Counted from the first letter of the stretch, positions 25,417 to 34,055 are shown. The stretch is DNA of 64,000 nt from Acidobacteriaceae bacterium KBS 89 (GCA_000381605.1 KB906759.1:477583-541582); one strand, 5' to 3'. The notes: generated by a model from the letters alone, not told the origin. A program made the numbers and translations.

Positions 25417-26277
25417 TCACTTTGGGGGGTAGGTGTAGAAGCCTCGGCCCGATTTTCGCCCAAGCCAGCCGGCATCGACCATACGGACCAGCAGTGGGCA
25501 GGGGTTGTATTTGGGGTTGCCCAGGCCATCGGCAAGGACGCGCATGATGTCGGCGCAGACATCCAGGCCGATAAAGTCCGCGAGCGTCAGCGGCCCCATG
25601 GGATGCGACATGCCGAGCACAAAGACCTGATCGACCGCCTCAGCCGTTGCGACACCCTCCATCACTGAGTAGATGGCCTCATTGATCAGCGGCATTAGCA
25701 CACGGTTCGAGACGAACCCAGCCGCGTCGTTGACCTCGACCGGGCTCTTGCCAAGCTGCTGCGAGAGCGAATGGACCGTGTCGAACGTCGCTTGCGAGGT
25801 CTGCAGGCCGCGAATGACCTCGACCAGCTTCATCACCGGAACCGGGTTGAAGAAGTGCATCCCGATCACCTGCTCAGGACGTTTCGTCACGCCCGCGATC
25901 CTGGTGATCGAGATCGAACTGGTGTTGGTCGCGAGGATCGCCTCTGTAGGCAGAATGCGGTCGAGGTCGCGAAAGATCTCAGCCTTGATCTCGAAGCGTT
26001 CGGTAGCGGCCTCGATGGCGAGCGCGGCTGGTGCGAGATCTTTGAGGTTCGTGGTGAGGGTAATTCGGGAGCGGGCATCGTCAGCCTGCTGCTGCGTCAG
26101 CTTTTCCTTTGCTACTTCGCGGGCGATGTTGATGCGAATGGTGTCGAGACCGCGATACAGGGCCTTCTGATCGACGTCGAAGAGCAGCACGTTGAAGCCG
26201 CTGCGGGCACAGACGTGCGCAATACCATTCCCCATGGTCCCGGCGCCCAGGACTGCAATCGTTTTCGTGTCAGGCAT
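25417..26277 (-). CDS. 3-hydroxybutyryl-CoA (3-hydroxyacyl-CoA) dehydrogenase
   Basis: 286 residues, the usual length for Hbd/PaaH. The NAD-binding motif VLGAGTMGNGIAH is at the N-terminus. The catalytic His lies in GMHFFNPVPVMKLVEVI, the Asn-containing NDAAGFVSNRVLMPLINEA follows, and the C-terminal domain has SHPMGPLTLADFIGLD. It oxidises (S)-3-hydroxyacyl-CoA with NAD in beta-oxidation or butyrate metabolism. It heads the operon with MaoC. No thiolase or crotonase gene is nearby, so the pathway direction is unclear. Confidence 0.92.
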   Translation of the reverse strand: MPDTKTIAVLGAGTMGNGIAHVCARSGFNVLLFDVDQKALYRGLDTIRINIAREVAKEKLTQQQADDARSRITLTTNLKDLAPAALAIEAATERFEIKAEIFRDLDRILPTEAILATNTSSISITRIAGVTKRPEQVIGMHFFNPVPVMKLVEVIRGLQTSQATFDTVHSLSQQLGKSPVEVNDAAGFVSNRVLMPLINEAIYSVMEGVATAEAVDQVFVLGMSHPMGPLTLADFIGLDVCADIMRVLADGLGNPKYNPCPLLVRMVDAGWLGRKSGRGFYTYPPK

Positions 26278-26328
26278 AAGTTTTCTTTAGACGACTTTGC
26301 AGTGTAGCAGTTGCCGAAACCCGTCGCC

Positions 26329-27168
26329 TCAGGCAGGAGCGAGGTCCGGTGTAACGGCGACCAGCAGGACGGTGATGTTGTCATTGCCGCCGTTGCGATT
26401 GGCCGCGGTGATCAGCGCCTCGCACGCAGTTGTCAGGGTGGCCTTCGTGGGCGGCTTGGGGATGGCAGCGAGTATCTCGGAGATCTCTTCGTCGCCGATC
26501 TCGTGGGTGAGACCGTCGGAGGCGAGGAGGTAGACATCGTTCGGCTGCGGACGATGGCTCTGAATCTCCGGATCGACCGTGGCCTGCGAGCCGATGGCCC
26601 GCGTGATGAGATTGCGCATAGGCGACCGCGCCGCCTGATCAGCGGTGATCTGGCCGGCGCGAAGCTGCTCTTCGACGAGCGAGTGGTCGTGGGTGAGTTG
26701 TTCGAGTTTGCCGCGGCGTCGGCGGTAGCAGCGGCTGTCGCCAACATGGCCGAGCCAAAGCGTAGGCGGATCGGTGAGCCGCGAGTTGGTGTGATCGGAC
26801 GGAGTGCGGCGCCTGCCCGTGCCGTTGACGATTGGCGCGTGTAGCAGGCCGACCAGCGTCGTTCCCATCCCCGCCAGCTTAGGCGAATGCCGCGACTGCT
26901 GGTAGACGGCCTGGTTCGCCGCACGGATTGCAGCGTTCAGCCGGATCTCAGGCTTGTCGGGAGCCGTGCCGCGAGCGGGAGGCGCGAGATGTGCGAGGAA
27001 GGTATCGGCTGCAAGATTGCTCGCGATCTCGCCGGCGGCGGCTCCGCCCATGCCGTCGCAGACGACGTAGGCGCCAGCCTCGGGTGAGGCGGCGCAGGTG
27101 TCCTCATTGCCATGGCGGACGCGGCCGCGGTGGGTGAGCATGGCGTAGATAAGGTGGTTCGCAGACAT
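26329..27168 (-). CDS. PP2C-family serine/threonine protein phosphatase
   Basis: 279 residues from the ATG at 27168, which better fits the family than the frame's first start at 27204. PP2C motifs appear in order: GRVRHGNEDTC, VVCDGMGGAAAGE, LWLGHVGDSRCYR, the LASDGLTHEI metal site and GGNDNITVLLV, giving the metal-binding Asp set. Bacterial members reverse Hanks-type kinases, but no kinase gene is adjacent. It is a single gene, divergent from the DNA methyltransferase with 90 nt between starts. Confidence 0.93.
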   Translation of the reverse strand: MSANHLIYAMLTHRGRVRHGNEDTCAASPEAGAYVVCDGMGGAAAGEIASNLAADTFLAHLAPPARGTAPDKPEIRLNAAIRAANQAVYQQSRHSPKLAGMGTTLVGLLHAPIVNGTGRRRTPSDHTNSRLTDPPTLWLGHVGDSRCYRRRRGKLEQLTHDHSLVEEQLRAGQITADQAARSPMRNLITRAIGSQATVDPEIQSHRPQPNDVYLLASDGLTHEIGDEEISEILAAIPKPPTKATLTTACEALITAANRNGGNDNITVLLVAVTPDLAPA

Positions 27169-27258
27169 TACTGGGCGTTCAACAGTCCGAAGAAAACAAT
27201 ACACGGTGAAGCCGCCGAGACCAAGGGTACGTTAGTGTTAGGTGCGGGAGAGGTAGGA

Positions 27259-28092
27259 ATGAACCGGATCGTGCTGGGGGACAACCTGAAGGTATTGCAA
27301 GAGATGAAAACTGGCTCGATCGAGCTGATTTACGTCGATCCTCCCTTCAATACAGGCAAACGGCAGAGCCGGACGCAGATGAAGACAATCCGCGATGAGG
27401 CTGGCGACCGTGTCGGCTTCGGCGGACGGCGATACCGCACCGAGGTGCTGGCGAAGCAGACAGGCGGCTCGGGCTATGGCGACCGGTTCGACGACTTCCT
27501 CGGGTTTCTGCGGCCGCGTCTGATAGAGGCGCACCGAATACTCTCACCCGCGGGATCGCTGTTCTTCCACATCGACTACCGCGAGGTCCACTACTGCAAG
27601 GTGATGCTCGACGAGATCTTCGGACGCGAGTGCTTTCAGAACGAGATCATCTGGGCCTATGACTATGGAGCTCGCGCAACCAAAAAATGGCCGGCCAAGC
27701 ACGACAACATTCTCTGGTACACGAAGGACCCGGCGCGCTACACCTTTCACCTGAACGAGAGCGACCGCATTCCCTACATGGCGCCGGGACTCGTGGGCGC
27801 TGAGAAGGCCGCGCGCGGCAAGACCCCGACCGACGTGTGGTGGCACACGATCGTCTCGCCCACGGGCAAGGAGAAGACCGGTTATGCCACGCAGAAGCCG
27901 CTGGGAATACTCGAGCGAATCGTGCGCGTGCACTCCAACGCAGGCGACACCGTACTGGATTTTTTTGCCGGGAGCGGCACCACCGGTGAGGCAGCCGCGA
28001 AGCATGGCCGCAGCTTCGTCCTGGTGGACGAGAGCGCGGTTGCGGTGAAGGTCATGGAGAAACGGCTGAAGGCGTATGGGCTCGAAACCTAG
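27259..28092 (+). CDS. Orphan site-specific DNA methyltransferase (beta-class, DPPF type)
   Basis: 277 residues from the ATG at 27259 with a strong GGGAGAGGTAGGA upstream. Motif IV is YVDPPFNTGK near the N-terminus, and motif I lies at the C-terminal end (DFFAGSGTTGEAAAKHGR), the permuted order of beta-class N4-cytosine/N6-adenine enzymes such as CcrM. The stretch between (roughly 70-160) must include the target-recognition part and is short. No restriction endonuclease or specificity gene lies next to it, so it is probably a regulatory or solitary methylase. Target sequence unknown. Confidence 0.88.
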   Translation: MNRIVLGDNLKVLQEMKTGSIELIYVDPPFNTGKRQSRTQMKTIRDEAGDRVGFGGRRYRTEVLAKQTGGSGYGDRFDDFLGFLRPRLIEAHRILSPAGSLFFHIDYREVHYCKVMLDEIFGRECFQNEIIWAYDYGARATKKWPAKHDNILWYTKDPARYTFHLNESDRIPYMAPGLVGAEKAARGKTPTDVWWHTIVSPTGKEKTGYATQKPLGILERIVRVHSNAGDTVLDFFAGSGTTGEAAAKHGRSFVLVDESAVAVKVMEKRLKAYGLET

Positions 28093-28113
28093 CCGCGGGC
28101 GCGATTCTGCCGC

Positions 28114-29046
28114 CTAGGTATTCTCCGGCGCGATGGTCTTGAAGCCCGACGTCTCGTAGCGTGTGGTCATCTTCCCGTTGGCAACCGTGACGACGGTGAA
28201 GCCTTCCGGAGTTCCGAGCCTCGTGCCATGCCACCAGTTGCCGCAGACCGCGCCGCTGGTGATGTAGGGCACACCCTTCCAGATCACAGTCTCGTTCACA
28301 TGCGTGTGTCCCTGCAACACGCCGAGGACATTGTGTCCGGCGAAGAGATCGAGCACCTGGTTGGCGTTCGCGACGCTCAGCCCATTATGCGGCGGCGGCA
28401 AAGGCGGCTCCGGCACATAGGCGAGAAAAGCGGTGACCAGTGGGATGTGGACTGTGACGATGATCGGCGTGCCGACAGGGAGTTTTGCGAGATCCGCGGC
28501 GAGCCACTCGAGCTGTTTGGCGTCGACGCGGCCCTCATAGGAGCGGTCGTAGGTGATGCCGATCGTGTCGAGCACGATGAAGTGATGACCCTTGTGGTCG
28601 AAGGAGTAGTACGTCTTCCCGAAGCGTTGCTCAAAGAGCTTCTTGCCGTAGAGCGGATCGTCCTCTGAAACACCGCTGGCCGGAAAGACGCCGCAGACGT
28701 CGTGATTGCCAATGGTGTGATACATCTTCAGGCCGAGGTCCTGTTCGGACTTGTCGTAGAGGTCGAAGAGGGTGATGGCGCGCTTCGTCGGAACAGCAAG
28801 GGAATCGAAGACGTGGTCGCCACCGTTGATGGCGAAGTCCGCTTTGATGTTGCGGCCCTTCTTGAAGGCCATGTCCGTGCCGATCACGCCGTTGAGCTCG
28901 GGCTGAAGATGAGCGTCGGTGAGGAAGAGGAAGGTGAAGGGCTCCTGCGACGGCGCGAGCGCAGCGAAGGCGGGCGATGGAATGGCTGCGGAGAGACCGG
29001 TCGCTCCGAGCAGAGTCAAAAATTTTCTGCGGCTGGTTGAGTTCAC
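28114..29046 (-). CDS. Calcineurin-like metallophosphoesterase with Tat signal
   Basis: 310 residues. The N-terminus SRRKFLTLLGATGLSAA is a twin-arginine signal, so the folded enzyme is exported. Metallophosphoesterase motifs follow: FLTDAHLQ, NGGDHVFD, TIGNHDVCG, VTVHIPL and LQGHTHVN, giving the full dinuclear metal set. The C-terminal part (TSGAVCGNWWHG) resembles secreted acid phosphatase or phosphodiesterase relatives. The stop is 21 nt from that of the DNA methyltransferase (convergent). Substrate unknown. Confidence 0.9.
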   Translation of the reverse strand: MNSTSRRKFLTLLGATGLSAAIPSPAFAALAPSQEPFTFLFLTDAHLQPELNGVIGTDMAFKKGRNIKADFAINGGDHVFDSLAVPTKRAITLFDLYDKSEQDLGLKMYHTIGNHDVCGVFPASGVSEDDPLYGKKLFEQRFGKTYYSFDHKGHHFIVLDTIGITYDRSYEGRVDAKQLEWLAADLAKLPVGTPIIVTVHIPLVTAFLAYVPEPPLPPPHNGLSVANANQVLDLFAGHNVLGVLQGHTHVNETVIWKGVPYITSGAVCGNWWHGTRLGTPEGFTVVTVANGKMTTRYETSGFKTIAPENT

Positions 29047-29138
29047 CGCTACATGATAAATCTGCGAGGCTGCTCCAGGATAAAAATGTCTCGTTCCTCG
29101 CTCCGTGGCTATACTTTGCGCAAGGACTGGAGGGACTT

Positions 29139-29873
29139 ATGACAGTGATTCACGAAGCCGCTGGAAAGTGGTCTTGCGAGGTGCCCACGTTTAACCTTCC
29201 ACTTCAAAAAGGACTACGGTTCGTCGTCGGACCGAGCGTTTTACAGAGAGATCTTGAAACTCCGTGCCGGCTGGTCGAGTGGCAATATCGCGTCAATCAG
29301 GAAGCAGGCGAATCCAGCCCCGATCTTGATTTGGAGTTGGTCGTCGAGGAGATTCGACCTGGCCGTTTTGATTCCTGGTTCGCACGCCTGTCTCCCGACA
29401 ACCAATTTTATATTCCTCTCCTCACTGCCCTGTTCTGCCTCTTCGTCGGAGGAGGCCTGCTCTACACGCTCTATGTGCAGCCGACCCACGGACTGGTCTT
29501 CGTCGGAAGGCATATACGGTCTTTTGGGGTGATTGCTATCGTCCTTGTCTTCGTCTTCCTGCTTCCATGGAAACTTGGACTTTACGGTGGGAAAGCCAGC
29601 TTCAGAAAAACCTTCTTCTGCTCAATGCTGATCACATGCGGATGGTTTCTCTGCGCTTTGTGGCTGACGTTTTCGAATCTGCCGAATCCTTTCGGCGGTT
29701 CCGACGCCGAATACATTGCGTACTCGAAGGCGCTCGCGCAATCGATGAGCAGAAGCTACTGGCCACTGCTTGTGGCTGCTCTGCCGTGGCTCTCGGTGAG
29801 CTTCAAAGTCTTTGGCTTCGACACCGCAGAAAAAGCATCTGAAGGTCTGGAGAAGTTGTCCAAGGGAAAATAG
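29139..29873 (+). CDS. Membrane protein of unknown function
   Basis: 244 residues from the ATG at 29139 with GGAGGGACTT just upstream. A soluble N-terminal part of about 85 residues is followed by four hydrophobic segments: about 90-112, 122-142, 152-178 and 203-222. No family is recognised. The last 118 nt overlap, on the opposite strand, the 3' end of the DUF6265 gene, so the C-termini of both proteins share DNA. It is divergent from the metallophosphoesterase. Confidence 0.65.
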   Translation: MTVIHEAAGKWSCEVPTFNLPLQKGLRFVVGPSVLQRDLETPCRLVEWQYRVNQEAGESSPDLDLELVVEEIRPGRFDSWFARLSPDNQFYIPLLTALFCLFVGGGLLYTLYVQPTHGLVFVGRHIRSFGVIAIVLVFVFLLPWKLGLYGGKASFRKTFFCSMLITCGWFLCALWLTFSNLPNPFGGSDAEYIAYSKALAQSMSRSYWPLLVAALPWLSVSFKVFGFDTAEKASEGLEKLSKGK

Positions 29874-30343
29874 ACGCTGTGACCGGGAAGGATCCGCGTA
29901 TAGGTGTAGTCTTCTGCAAATGGCTTGCCGTCCTGCGTTCCCTCAACGCGTGCGATCAACCCGTTTGGTCCGTCGCGCCGATAGATCACTCGTTGGACAT
30001 GCTCGTCGCCACCCTGGAAGACTGCGCGTTGTGAATCGCCTTCGACGAGCTTAAACTCGACGACCTTTCGTCCGTTTGGCGAAGCGATGTAGTAGATCGC
30101 GTTATCCCGAACGATGATGCGCATGAACTCGAAGGCACGCGTACTTTGTCCGCGCAGGGTGCGGCTCATGCCGATCATTGAGTCGTCAACGGGAAGCGTC
30201 CAGTGTTCTTCAACGCTTTCCTGACCGCTTTGGGACTGCCAATCGCCGGCGATCCAGGACAGCGAATGAAGGTTTGGAGTTTGAGCGAGAACAGCATTGC
30301 TGATAAGTACCGCTAAGGCAAGGATGGCGAGTGTTCTGTGCAA
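29756..30343 (-). CDS. Secreted DUF6265-like protein
   Basis: 195 residues with a clear signal peptide (LAILALAVLISNAVLAQ). The motif LSWIAGDWQSQSGQ near the mature N-terminus, followed by EEHWTLPVDDSMIGMSRTL, and FEFMRI then IYYIASPNGR are characteristic of DUF6265, a lipocalin-like domain of unknown function. The last roughly 40 residues (after YTYTRI) go beyond the domain and overlap the opposite membrane protein gene, so the stop may have shifted. Confidence 0.8.
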   Translation of the reverse strand: MHRTLAILALAVLISNAVLAQTPNLHSLSWIAGDWQSQSGQESVEEHWTLPVDDSMIGMSRTLRGQSTRAFEFMRIIVRDNAIYYIASPNGRKVVEFKLVEGDSQRAVFQGGDEHVQRVIYRRDGPNGLIARVEGTQDGKPFAEDYTYTRILPGHSVYFPLDNFSRPSDAFSAVSKPKTLKLTESHGRAATSSGQ

Positions 30344-30505
30344 CGTTCCCCCTCCATTTCGTACGGCATCATGACCGGAGAGATCAATTACTCCACGATG
30401 GTGGCCTCAAGACGGGCTCGCGAGCAACCGTGCCTTTCCAGACGATGAGCGGGCCAGAATGGCACTTCGGGCCCGCGAGCATCGATCGGAATCAGCAAGT
30501 CATTT

Positions 30506-31015
30506 TCAATTTTTGGGCCATTGCTTGAACATCTTTGAGATGGCGCTTTGCACCATCTTCTGGTTCTTGTCGCCGTTGTTGCTCAACGTATCCTGGGAGA
30601 TTCCTCGCCAAATCAGCGACTGGCTCTTGGTGTCGTGCAGATCGACAATCAACGTCGCCTCCACGTTCTGTTGTGGAGTGATTCCGCCCATTCCTCCGCC
30701 GATGCCGCGCATTCCCCAGGCGTTCCAGGAGGTCTGCTGTCTCATGCCGCCGCTTGCAAGGACGATGAGATCAGGGTTCTGTGATTCCTGCACTTTTTGG
30801 AAGCCTTTCGCTTGCAGTGCCGCGTCAATGTCCTGCTGGGCTACCTGCGCGAGAATGGAATTTTGAATTTGATTCTGGTTGTTCCCTCCCCACGCATAGG
30901 TATGGAACCCAGAGAAGCTTTGGTTGTGGTTGTAGTTGACCGATACCTGTTGCCCAACGGCAACTCCAGAGACGATAAACACTATCAACGCGAACAATGC
31001 TGCTTTGGTTTTCAT
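30506..31015 (-). CDS. DUF4136-family secreted protein
   Basis: 169 residues. Signal peptide at the N-terminus (ALFALIVFIVSGVAVGQQ), then the DUF4136 pattern: YAWGGNNQ, a Gln-rich dyad, IDAALQAKGFQKV, PDLIVLASGG, and VEATLIVDLHDTKSQSLIWRGIS. DUF4136 proteins are envelope (often lipo-) proteins; no lipobox Cys is evident here. Function unknown. Monocistronic, with 171 nt between it and the BI-1 gene. Confidence 0.85.
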   Translation of the reverse strand: MKTKAALFALIVFIVSGVAVGQQVSVNYNHNQSFSGFHTYAWGGNNQNQIQNSILAQVAQQDIDAALQAKGFQKVQESQNPDLIVLASGGMRQQTSWNAWGMRGIGGGMGGITPQQNVEATLIVDLHDTKSQSLIWRGISQDTLSNNGDKNQKMVQSAISKMFKQWPKN

Positions 31016-31187
31016 TGTCCTGCTCCCTCTTAGAATTCAGAAGGATGAGGATAGACTTTTCCGGTCGATAGAGACAGTTAGCAAAAATGCTAGTCCGCCG
31101 AATATCGGGGCGCAACGGGCCGAGTGTTCGCGTAAGCCTTCCAACGTGTCTTGCAACACTTTCGGACTTACCCTGAATATCCCCTGG

Positions 31188-31853
31188 CTATTTCCTGCTG
31201 CGGCCGCTCATCAACTGCAGCACCGCCAGAAAGATGTTGATGGCGTCGAGGTAGATCGAGAGCGATAGCGAGACGGCCGATTGACCGTCGCCGCCAGCGC
31301 GAATGCGGGCGAAGTCGCCGACAGTGAGCAGCGTGAAGATTCCCAGCGTCAGCCACGAATAGGTATCCGGCGTCATGAAGTGGAAGAACACGCTCGCGAT
31401 GCCGGCGATGATCAGCAGCAGCAGTGCCGCGAAGCCGATGCCCGCGATGCGGCGGTAGTTGATCTGGAAGAGGTACGCGATCGACCCCATGGCCGCCATA
31501 CCTAGTCCGGTGGTTGCGGCAGCATTGAAGACGACAGCCGAGCCGACGCTCTGGATGTAGCGGTGGATCAGCGGTCCGATCTGCCAGCCCATGAAGTAGG
31601 TAAGGGTGAGGAAGAGTCCAAGCGCAAGCGCCGGATTCGCCTTGCGGGCGAAGCTGATGCCGAAGACCAGCGCGAACACCACGATAAGACCCGGCAGCGT
31701 TCCCCACGGAGGCGCAGTCATCACGCCGAACGCCGTGATCAGAAAGCCGAGCGAAGTGATGCCCAGCACCTTAGCAAGAAGCGACGCGGTTTGCTCGCGG
31801 GGTACATCGATGATGGTGGGAAAAGAGTTCAGGTCCAGGCGGTTCTCAGGCAT
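31188..31853 (-). CDS. Bax inhibitor-1/YccA-family membrane protein
   Basis: 221 residues with seven hydrophobic segments. The family motifs are seen in YFMGWQIGPLIHRYI and in the C-terminal SLSIYLDAINIFLAVLQLM, the typical BI-1 end. The N-terminal about 25 residues are cytosolic. BI-1 proteins are pH-sensitive cation-leak channels that also regulate FtsH-type proteolysis in YccA. Single gene, divergent from the VKOR gene. Confidence 0.92.
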   Translation of the reverse strand: MPENRLDLNSFPTIIDVPREQTASLLAKVLGITSLGFLITAFGVMTAPPWGTLPGLIVVFALVFGISFARKANPALALGLFLTLTYFMGWQIGPLIHRYIQSVGSAVVFNAAATTGLGMAAMGSIAYLFQINYRRIAGIGFAALLLLIIAGIASVFFHFMTPDTYSWLTLGIFTLLTVGDFARIRAGGDGQSAVSLSLSIYLDAINIFLAVLQLMSGRSRK

Positions 31854-31964
31854 ACGTATCTCCCGTATCTTAGCGACTGGCCTTCAAGACCGTCGTCTCA
31901 AGGCAGTCATCTCTATGATACGCGCGCTCGAGGTAAGCTGCGCCTGCAGCGTAGGCGACGTAAA

Positions 31965-32432
31965 ATGAGAGACATGAAGTATCTGATCGCATTGCTGGCA
32001 ATCGCTGGGGCTGCAGTTTCGACGATGGCGCTGCGGGTCCACTATATGGATCCGGGGCTGGCGCCGCCCTGCGCGATCACCGAGAAGTTCGACTGTGGCG
32101 CGGTGAACCACAGTCGCTTCGCAGTCTTCCCTCCGCGCACCTTCGACGAAGATTCCAAGGCCGGACGGCATATTCCGGTCGCGATGTTCGGGATCCTGGG
32201 CTATGCGCTGATCGGCGTGTTCGCACTGATGGGGCGCTGGTGGTTGGTCTTCGAGCTTGCCCAGGTGGGTTTTCTCTTCGCCGCTTTTCTCAGTTACCTC
32301 GAAGCGTACGTGCTGCAGAAGTGGTGCATCTACTGCGTGTGGTCGCAGGGAATCATTGCCGCGATTCTGCTGCTCACGATCATCATGCTTGCGATGCGAT
32401 GGCGGCAGGGACGCGATGTCCTGAAGGTGTAG
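31965..32432 (+). CDS. Vitamin K epoxide reductase (VKOR)-like protein
   Basis: 155 residues from the ATG at 31965; a second in-frame ATG at 31974 is equally possible. Four hydrophobic segments are visible. The redox CxxC is in KWCIYCVWSQG near the C-terminus, and the loop cysteines occur in PPCAITEKFDCGAVN. Bacterial VKOR re-oxidises DsbA-type proteins using quinone. This one lacks the C-terminal thioredoxin fusion seen in some species. It is divergent from BI-1, with the small coiled-coil membrane gene downstream. Confidence 0.88.
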   Translation: MRDMKYLIALLAIAGAAVSTMALRVHYMDPGLAPPCAITEKFDCGAVNHSRFAVFPPRTFDEDSKAGRHIPVAMFGILGYALIGVFALMGRWWLVFELAQVGFLFAAFLSYLEAYVLQKWCIYCVWSQGIIAAILLLTIIMLAMRWRQGRDVLKV

Positions 32433-32512
32433 AGCCCTCAAAATAAAGCGCCAATCGAAGTCTCCGCCAATGGCGTGGTCTACGATGGTTAATCGACGAG
32501 GTAGACAAGCGT

Positions 32513-32905
32513 ATGTGGCCAAAGGTGATTGCGCAGTTGTTTGAGTTGCTCCCGCACATTACGCGGCTGGTCCCGATGGCCGATAAGTACCTCTCGTCCA
32601 AGACCGCTTCGGAGAAGGCGAACGAGGCTGCGATGGCTGCAATGGCGGAAGGCGTCCGTGGCGACCTGGGACAGGTGACGAAGGCCCACGCCGGGCTCTA
32701 CCGCCAACTCCAGGACCAAAGCGCCCAGATCGCGGAGGTTGGCGAAACCGTCAAACGGGCGGGTCTCGCAATTGAGCAGCACGACCAGCGCATGGCGGCG
32801 CTGGAATCCGGGATGAAGTCTCTGGGAGTATGGGTCAAGGCCGGCGTTTCGCTGCTGGTGGTGCTGGCTGTAGTGGTAACCGTGCTACTTGTTCGTGGAC
32901 GCTAG
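32513..32905 (+). CDS. Small protein with coiled coil and C-terminal membrane anchor
   Basis: 130 residues. An N-terminal helix (MWPKVIAQLFELLPHI), an Ala-rich helical middle (TASEKANEAAMAAMAEGV, then LQDQSAQIAEVGETVKRA) and a hydrophobic tail (VSLLVVLAVVVTVLLV) end in RGR, a tail-anchored topology. No family is recognised. It is 81 nt downstream of the VKOR gene on the same strand. Confidence 0.65.
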   Translation: MWPKVIAQLFELLPHITRLVPMADKYLSSKTASEKANEAAMAAMAEGVRGDLGQVTKAHAGLYRQLQDQSAQIAEVGETVKRAGLAIEQHDQRMAALESGMKSLGVWVKAGVSLLVVLAVVVTVLLVRGR

Positions 32906-32928
32906 GCGGCTGCGAAAAATAAAGTTTA

Positions 32929-33077
32929 GAAAAGTGGCGTGTTTTTCGGACCATAAAAAGTGGCACACTTTTCACCACGTTTCCCACGCATTTCACCACA
33001 ACTTCACCACGTTTTTACCACCAGAAAACACGGTGGAAATCGGATGACCTCCTGTAAAAACGCCTGTTCCACCACCG
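32929..33077. repeat. CACCAC-rich intergenic array
   Basis: Between the coiled-coil gene and the MqnC-like gene. AAAAGTGGC occurs twice about 26 nt apart. TTCACCAC is at 32971, 32992 and 33003, TACCACC follows, and CACGGTGG and CCACCACCG come later. The motif is repeated but irregular. No ORF. It may be a protein-binding array or a degraded repeat element. Confidence 0.5.
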
Positions 33078-33113
33078 AAGGAAATTGTTCTGCAAAAACC
33101 GTAGAATCAAAGC

Positions 33114-34055
33114 ATGGGTATTAGCCGAAAAGACGCTTTGGACTGCTTTCAAAGCGATGATTTGATTGGAATTGGAATGGAGGCCGACGCGGTGCGCCGC
33201 CGTCTTCACCCTGAAGGCGTCGTAAGCTACACCATCGACGGTAGGATCGACTACACAAAAGCCGCGAATGGCGCGGGTTCTGACCGCATCTTCGAAAAGA
33301 TCTCAGGCATCGTTGCACTCGGCGGCACAAGCGTAACCTTGCAGGGCGATGTTACCCCTGCGCACAGAATCGCTTGGTTTGACGTGCTCTTTCGCAACAT
33401 CAAGCAGCGCTTCCCTGCCCTGTGGCTGCACTCGCTTTCCGCAAGCGAGATCCTTGCCATCGCGACTCAGTCCGGATTGACCGTACAGGACACGATCGCG
33501 CGTCTGCGCGACGCAGGACTAGACTCAATCCCCGGCAACGACGCGGGTATTCTCGACGATTCCGTCCAGCGAAAAGGCAAGGCCGACGACTGGATTTCGG
33601 TGCATCGGACAGCGCACGCTCTGGGGATGCAGACAACGGCGACGATGACTTTCGGCAGCGGCGAAACCATTGAGCATCGCGTGACCCACCTCGAGAACGT
33701 GCGGAAACTGCAGGAAGAGACGGGGGGATTTACCTCATTCACACCGTGGACCTTTACTCCGCAGAGTTCGGCTCTGAGCGGGTTTGAAGAGGCGACCGCG
33801 GTGGAGTATCTGAAGACGCTGGCGATCTCGCGAATGTACCTGGACAGCATTGAGAACGTGCAGTCGAACCTTGAGACGCAGGGGCTGAAGGTGCTTCAGG
33901 TGGCGCTGCGTTTTGGCGGCAACGACGTGGGCAGCGTGCAGCTGGCGGAAGGAGCGAATGCGGCAACCGAGGAGCAGGTGAGACAAGTTATTCGTGACGC
34001 GGGCTTCAAGCCAGTGCAACGGGACGCTTTGTATCGGACCATGTTTTTGAACTAG
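33114..34055 (+). CDS. MqnC-like protein lacking the radical-SAM cysteine motif
   Basis: 313 residues. Long stretches match cyclic dehypoxanthinyl futalosine synthase (MqnC) of the futalosine menaquinone route: ADAVRRRLHPEGVVSYTID, ALGGTSVTLQGDV, HSLSASEILAIATQSGLTV, AGLDSIPGNDAGIL, TATMTFGSGETIEHRV and ETGGFTSFTPW. Where MqnC carries NYTN-x-C-x3-C-x2-C, this protein has DYTKAANGAGSDRIF: the three cysteines and roughly 15-20 residues are missing. The only Cys is at position 11. It cannot bind a normal radical-SAM [4Fe-4S] cluster, so either the function has changed or it is a relic. The frame is intact and codon use normal. Confidence 0.85.
   Translation: MGISRKDALDCFQSDDLIGIGMEADAVRRRLHPEGVVSYTIDGRIDYTKAANGAGSDRIFEKISGIVALGGTSVTLQGDVTPAHRIAWFDVLFRNIKQRFPALWLHSLSASEILAIATQSGLTVQDTIARLRDAGLDSIPGNDAGILDDSVQRKGKADDWISVHRTAHALGMQTTATMTFGSGETIEHRVTHLENVRKLQEETGGFTSFTPWTFTPQSSALSGFEEATAVEYLKTLAISRMYLDSIENVQSNLETQGLKVLQVALRFGGNDVGSVQLAEGANAATEEQVRQVIRDAGFKPVQRDALYRTMFLN

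Noticed and set aside
27112..28092. Restriction-modification system around the DNA methyltransferase
   Set aside because: Neighbours are PP2C phosphatase and metallophosphoesterase; no endonuclease or specificity subunit found.
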